Source of the DNA: Blasia pusilla | Lineage: Eukaryota > Marchantiophyta > Marchantiopsida > Blasiales | Length of the DNA stretch: 64,000 bases | Reading direction: 5' to 3' | Assembly: GCA_050084515.1 (NCBI GenBank) | Contig: CM114273.1 | Span: 11,780,001-11,844,000 of the forward strand | Part shown: positions 59,857-64,000 of the stretch, piece by piece | Layout of the letters: every line of letters begins with the position of its first letter | How positions within the stretch are numbered: the first letter of the stretch is position 1 | Notes under the pieces: model-generated | Seen by the model: the letters and a program-made list of their open reading frames with translations, nothing else | The model's database searches: none | What the model was told of the DNA's origin: nothing | Made by a program: the position numbers and the translations under genes

Positions 59857-61290
59857 ATGCCAGTGGAGGAGACTTGGGAGCCATTACTTGGGCCCAAGCT
59901 TACGGGAGGTGAGAAACGACGCTTGACACAGTTCCTACGTGCTTATAGGAGTTGTTTTGCCTTTAGCATGAAGGAGTTGGGTTCTCTGGTTGGACCCGAT
60001 AAACGGATTGATTTGGCTAGTGATACGCCAATCTTCCGTCGTCCCTACCGATATAGTGATATGGAGAGGTACCTGATTGAGTAGGGCGTTAGACCTTTTG
60101 GAGGCTGGATTAGTGGAGTTGTCGCATGGAGAGTATGCATCGCCCATTGTCATGCTGCTAAAAGGATATGCATGGCAACTACACGGATAGGCGGATGTGT
60201 GGAGATTACCGTCCTATCAATCGGCAAACCAAGGCCGATAGGTATGCCATGCCTACACTGAGGAGATCTTTGATGTGGTGGGACAGCAAAGATTTTCAGA
60301 TTTTTGGATCTTTGGGCGAGGATACCATCAATTGCCGATTCGAGAGAGTGACAAGGCCAAGACAACATTTTGGGGTGTCAACTCTCATGGCAAGGATTGT
60401 TTGTACCAGTGGAAATTCTTACCCTTTGGGTTGAAGAATGCACTGCCGAGTTTCAAAGAGTGATGGACGGGATCCTAGCGAGGGTTGGATTTTGTTCGGT
60501 GTTACATTGATGATATCTTGGTGTTCAGAACACGGTGGAGGAGCATCGATACATTTGCAGATGGTGTTTGAGCGGTTGAAAGCTCATGGTCTACGTTTGC
60601 ATCCGGAAAGTGTAAGTTCTTCCATGAGGATGTTGACTACTTGGGTCATGTGATCTATCCGGTGGTTTGGGAGTTCAAGCAAGCAAAGGTGGAGGCTATT
60701 GCACTTATTCGCGTCGATAGATGTGAGTAGAGTTCGAGCATTCATGGGATTGGCGAACTACTATCGGAGGTATGTGAAGGGATTTAGTGCTATGGCAAAG
60801 CCTTTGAACCAATTGCTGAAATCAGATCAAGAGTGGCACTGGGAGATGATCAGAGAGAGCTTTTGTGGAGCTTAAGGCCCGGTTGGTGGCGGCGCCTATC
60901 TTGAGGAGACCTATCGAGGGCGCCCATTTTGATTACACACGATTGGAGTAGGTTGGGACTTGGAGCGGTGTTGACACAACATGATGATGAGCACATGGAG
61001 TTTGTGGTGGCCTATGCAAGTCGTTCGAATAATGCAAATGGAGTCGCTATAGTTGATATGAGGGAGAGTGCTTGGCAAGTAGTGTGTGGTGGGCACACTT
61101 TAGGTGTTACTTGTTTGGCACACAGTTTACCCTTATTTACGACCACCAGCCGCTCAAGTGGTTGATGGAGTCGGACAAGCTTACAGGGAAGCTTGCACGG
61201 TGGGCTCTTATCTTACAGGAGTATGACTTCCAGGTGGTACATAGACCTGGAGTTGCCAACCTTGATGCTGATGGGTTGAGTAGGAACCCA
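59857..61290 (+). pseudogene. Element D reverse transcriptase and RNase H (heavily frameshifted)
   Basis: RT starts VEETWEPLLGPKLTGGEKRR, then PIFRRPYRYSDMERYLIE with a TAG. MCGDYRPINRQT and PFGLKNALP occur in successive frames. The YIDD region (about 60500) is disrupted by single-base indels. RNase H resumes with LGLGAVLTQHDDEH and, from 61072, TLIYDHQPLKWLMESDKL and PGVANLDADGLSRN. Confidence 0.82.
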
Positions 61291-61488
61291 TGTACTAGCC
61301 AAGAGGATACAACTGGGGCTAGATGGCATGGCGAGGTTGATGAGGAGATGGTGCCAGGTTGGCATGCATCCGCCTTTTTATGTTGGTTAGGGGTGGACTC
61401 TAGTATGGAGGACCACATGATATCTTACTCTAGTCAGAGGGTAGATGGCCAGCCTTCAGATCCTAAGGTTGGAGATGGTGGTACGGAT

Positions 61489-62933
61489 CAGCGTGATATT
61501 CATGATGATGCGTTGGTGTTGGAGTTCCTACGGACCAGTAGGGTGCCAGGCATAGTGAGTACCAAGGAGCGAGACCGTGTTCTTCAACGTGCTAAGAGGT
61601 ATCGATTGGAGGAAACAAAAATTCTCCGCGTGTGGGAGGATGGTAGAGTACGAGTAGTGCCACATTTGGCTCAGAGAGAGCGCATTGTGCGACATGCCCA
61701 TGAGGAGTTAGGACATTTTGGGGTAAAGCGTACGTATAGCTTACTCCTTGGCCAATATTGGTGGCGTGGCATGCATACTCAGGTGCAGCACTTGGTGTCA
61801 CGTTGTATGATTTGTGACCGGGTGAGGGCATCATTTAATGCCCCTACACCACAATTACACCCCTTGCCTATTATGGGGTTGGATTACCGTTGGAGTGTGG
61901 ACTTTGCGGGACCGTTACCGTTGACTGTACGACATCATCGATATGTGTTGGTGATGGTGGAGCACTTCACCCAGTGGATTGAGTTGGTGGCATTACCAGA
62001 CAAGGCAAGTGAGGGAACGTCGTATGCATTTCTGGATAGAGTGCTTAGTCATTTTGGTGCACCAGCTGAAGTGCTGACCGATCAGGGTACAGAGTTTCAG
62101 GGTGAGTTTCAGGTCTTGTGTGACAAGGCGTTGATTGATCATCGGACCACGTCTCGAGATCATCCAGAGGCGGATGGTTTGGCTGAGCGTGTGGTTCAGA
62201 CGGTGAAGAGGGCATTGCGCAAGTATGGCCAGAGAAGGGGCATCTTGAGACCGGGATATTCGATTTGCCATGGTTAGCCATGGGGTATAGGTTGATCGCC
62301 AAGCATCCTTGGCTTCCTTCTCACCTTATTTTTCTGTTATACGGCCGAGATCCGGACTTGCCAAAAGCAAGTCGGGAGTCTAGTGAGGTGGTGAACCTTG
62401 ATGACCCAGAGATGTGGATGAGGGTGTGTTCTCAGCGGGCGGAGCTCTTTCGGAGAGTTATGCCAACAGCCTTTGAGAATCTTGCCATTGCTCAATACAG
62501 GGATACGTTGCGGTATGCAACTATTCCGGATGGAGGTTATCGACCATCGATTCGTAGGTTCCATGTGGGGGACTATGTCTATTTGCAGCAGATTGCCCCG
62601 ACAACGTTGGATGTGACGGCAGGCCGCACTATTTTACGAGTGCGTGAGGTGTTAGCTTCTGGAGTTCTCATGTTGGAGGGTCGTGATGGAGTTGTTTGGA
62701 AGGACCATGTGCGTAATTGTGCGCCATGTCATCTTCCAAATGTGGATGGTACTGTTGACCTAAGCTTAGCCATGATACGTGCTAGCTTGAGGTGCATGTT
62801 GTGTGGGTCTGCTAGTAACGCAGCCCGTATGTTGGTGTGTGATCGGTGTTCTAGGGGTTGGCACATGATGTGTTTGACTCCACGTTTGGATGTTGTTCCT
62901 ACTGGAAGGTGGGTTTGTCCTCGATGTACTTAG
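61489..62933 (+). pseudogene. Element D integrase with intact PHD finger
   Basis: Zinc region HAHEELGHFGVKR and CMICDRV, DDE core with SVDFAGPLP, LTDQGTEFQGEF and DGLAERV. A frameshift near 62235-62275 splits it, then MPWLAMGYR and the C-terminal region follow. The C4HC3 PHD finger (62793-62930) is complete: CMLC, CDRC, WHMMC, WVCPRC, then Thr and a stop at 62931-62933. It shows the ancestral C-terminus that A (final Cys lost) and C (decayed) no longer have. Confidence 0.88.
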
Positions 62934-63092
62934 GAGAGGTAGATGACTTGGTCTTTGCAGGATATGGATTACAAATGTGCGACTAACGATGGGGCAACCT
63001 AGCACCCGGCCTTCTGATTCGGGCACCCAAGAAGGTGTATAGCATGTAGTAGATATATAGGGCTACCTGGGAGTTAGAGGGACCTAACCGCC

Positions 63093-63688
63093 AGTTAGGG
63101 GGGCGAGTTGTGGTACACTTGCATTTGTGGATACTCTCGTCTATGTTATGTATGTATGTGCGTATGGTATGTCAGCGATGTATGTTGTATGACGATGTGG
63201 ATTTGCACGACAGCTGTCATGACCATACGGATTATGTCGTAGAGTATGGTGTGCTGGTAGAGGCCATTCCTTATGTAGGACCGTAGTGGCTTGGTAGAGA
63301 TGCGGTTCCATACATAGGGTTGGGGGTTACTCACTTGGGGATGACTTTCCCCGTAGGGCCCGCTCTTAGGTTGGAGGATATAAGGTGGCTTGCCCTCAAA
63401 GAACAGTCAATTCTTTGAGTTGAGCCTGTTGCGTTGGGAGTTAGCTTTGGTAGTGAGTAGAGCTCTTGGCTATGGTGTTTCCCGCAAGCTTCGACCTAGA
63501 TTCTCCCATCGTGGAGTGGGTTTGGCTCGATTGTATGTGATTGTAAACGTGTTTTATGACAGTAGGTCTTTCACGGATTTCAGTTGTGGTACATTTGCGT
63601 TTGTGGATACTCTCGTCTATGTTATGTATGTATGTGCGTATGGTATGTCAGCGATGTATGTTGTATGACGATGTGGATTTGCACGACA
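63093..63688 (+). repeat. Element D polypurine tract, 3' LTR and extra LTR start
   Basis: Purine tract agttaggggggcgag (63093-63107) precedes the LTR TGTGGTACACTTG to GGATTTCA (63109-63582, 474 bp). At 63209-63218 is the palindrome GACAGCTGTC, where the sequence equal to the 5' LTR portion begins (63215). After one extra base the LTR start repeats (63585-63688) and ends GCACGACA, followed by the AGCG target duplication. Confidence 0.78.
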
Positions 63689-63692
63689 AGCG

Positions 63693-64000
63693 ATATGTAT
63701 GCGCACGACACACGTCTTTTAGGATAGATCGGTTAGATCTAGTAGAGCGCCATTGAAAGTAGTGGAGGACACGCTCAATAGGGTGTCGAGGATGACCTTC
63801 TAAGGCCCCAAGAAACCTGAGAGAGCAGGTTTCTCCTTCGTTTCGGCTCATTTGGAGCTATATTGAGGAACTTACTATTTTAGGTAAGTACCATTTTGAG
63901 TATGTGATCGACTTTCTATTTTTGGTAGGTGGCCCTTGACCTCCTACATCAGGTCAAGAGCCAAGGAGGTGACTTGGGAGAATAGGTTACCATGGAGAGA
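63693..64000 (+). other. Last 18 bp of element C, then flank
   Basis: 63693-63710 completes the C LTR start interrupted at 53902 (ATATGTATGCGCACGACA, as at 53288-53305). 63711-64000 is flanking DNA with a hairpin-like GAAACCTG/CAGGTTTC (63810-63833) and no recognised gene. Confidence 0.65.

Larger units (their letters stand above)
53903..63688 (+). mobile_element. Element D: DNMT/PHD Ty3/gypsy element nested in C
   Basis: 9.8 kb, the plus-strand relative of element A. The ends are TGTCATGACC and GCACGACA, flanked by AGCG (53899-53902 and 63689-63692), and the interrupted C sequence rejoins across it. The order is LTR portion, self-complementary primer site, leader, gag, protease, DNMT, RT, RNase H, integrase, PHD, PPT, a full LTR (63109-63582) and a further ~104 bp of LTR start. 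Many small indels, denser than in A, break the frames. It must be younger than the C insertion it splits. Confidence 0.88.

Noticed and set aside
1-64000. CRISPR arrays, bacterial operons, rRNA or tRNA genes
   Set aside because: None seen; the tandem array has no spacer structure and the window is eukaryotic nuclear DNA.

Overview
The window is nuclear DNA of a land plant, and most of it is transposable element. Host genes that show this are three small heat-shock protein (sHSP) genes (two class I, one class II, each with an intron inside the alpha-crystallin domain) and a BAHD acyltransferase. Introns in sHSP genes and retroelements carrying DNMT3-like methyltransferases make a seed-free plant (bryophyte, lycophyte or fern) the best guess, but the sequence alone does not settle the species.

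Layout. 121-3580 and 21539-25060 are two copies of a 3.5-kb segment, each carrying a class I sHSP on the minus strand; a class II sHSP (18596-19348, plus) lies between them. A ~180-bp tandem satellite (3719-3991 and 13314-16262) is split by retroelement A (3992-13313, minus). A dead hAT-type transposase (16345-17495) follows. 27207-27933 is a scrap (B) of the same retroelement superfamily. 28296-35416 is a decayed Ty3/gypsy chromovirus (E) with ~1-kb LTRs, tRNA-type primer site and chromodomain. Then come a Helitron helicase relic with introns (35425-36657), a multi-exon gene resembling a CACTA-associated protein (37978-39954, minus), a frameshifted BAHD gene (40106-41765, minus) and a foldback/MITE-like element (44460-44950). 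The rest is element C (from ~45312, plus) with element D (53903-63688, plus) inserted into C's terminal LTR sequence.

Main result. Elements A, C and D are related Ty3/gypsy elements whose polyprotein reads Gag - two CCHC knuckles - RGG box - aspartic protease - DNMT3-like cytosine-5 DNA methyltransferase - reverse transcriptase - RNase H - integrase - PHD finger. They therefore combine a DNA-methylation writer in the middle of Pol with a histone-reader-type finger at the integrase C-terminus. All three copies are broken, but the domain order agrees among them, so it belongs to the element and not to one chance fusion.

Two replication features also stand out. The primer site of A and D matches no tRNA-type site but is complementary to the predicted 5' end of the element's own transcript (13/13 in D), as in Tf1-type self-priming. 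The integrated ends of A and D, fixed by 4-bp target duplications, lie inside the LTR at a palindrome (GACAGCTGTC), so the LTR sequence is circularly permuted relative to the PPT and primer site. This fits integration from a 1- or 2-LTR circle, or an unorthodox LTR structure.
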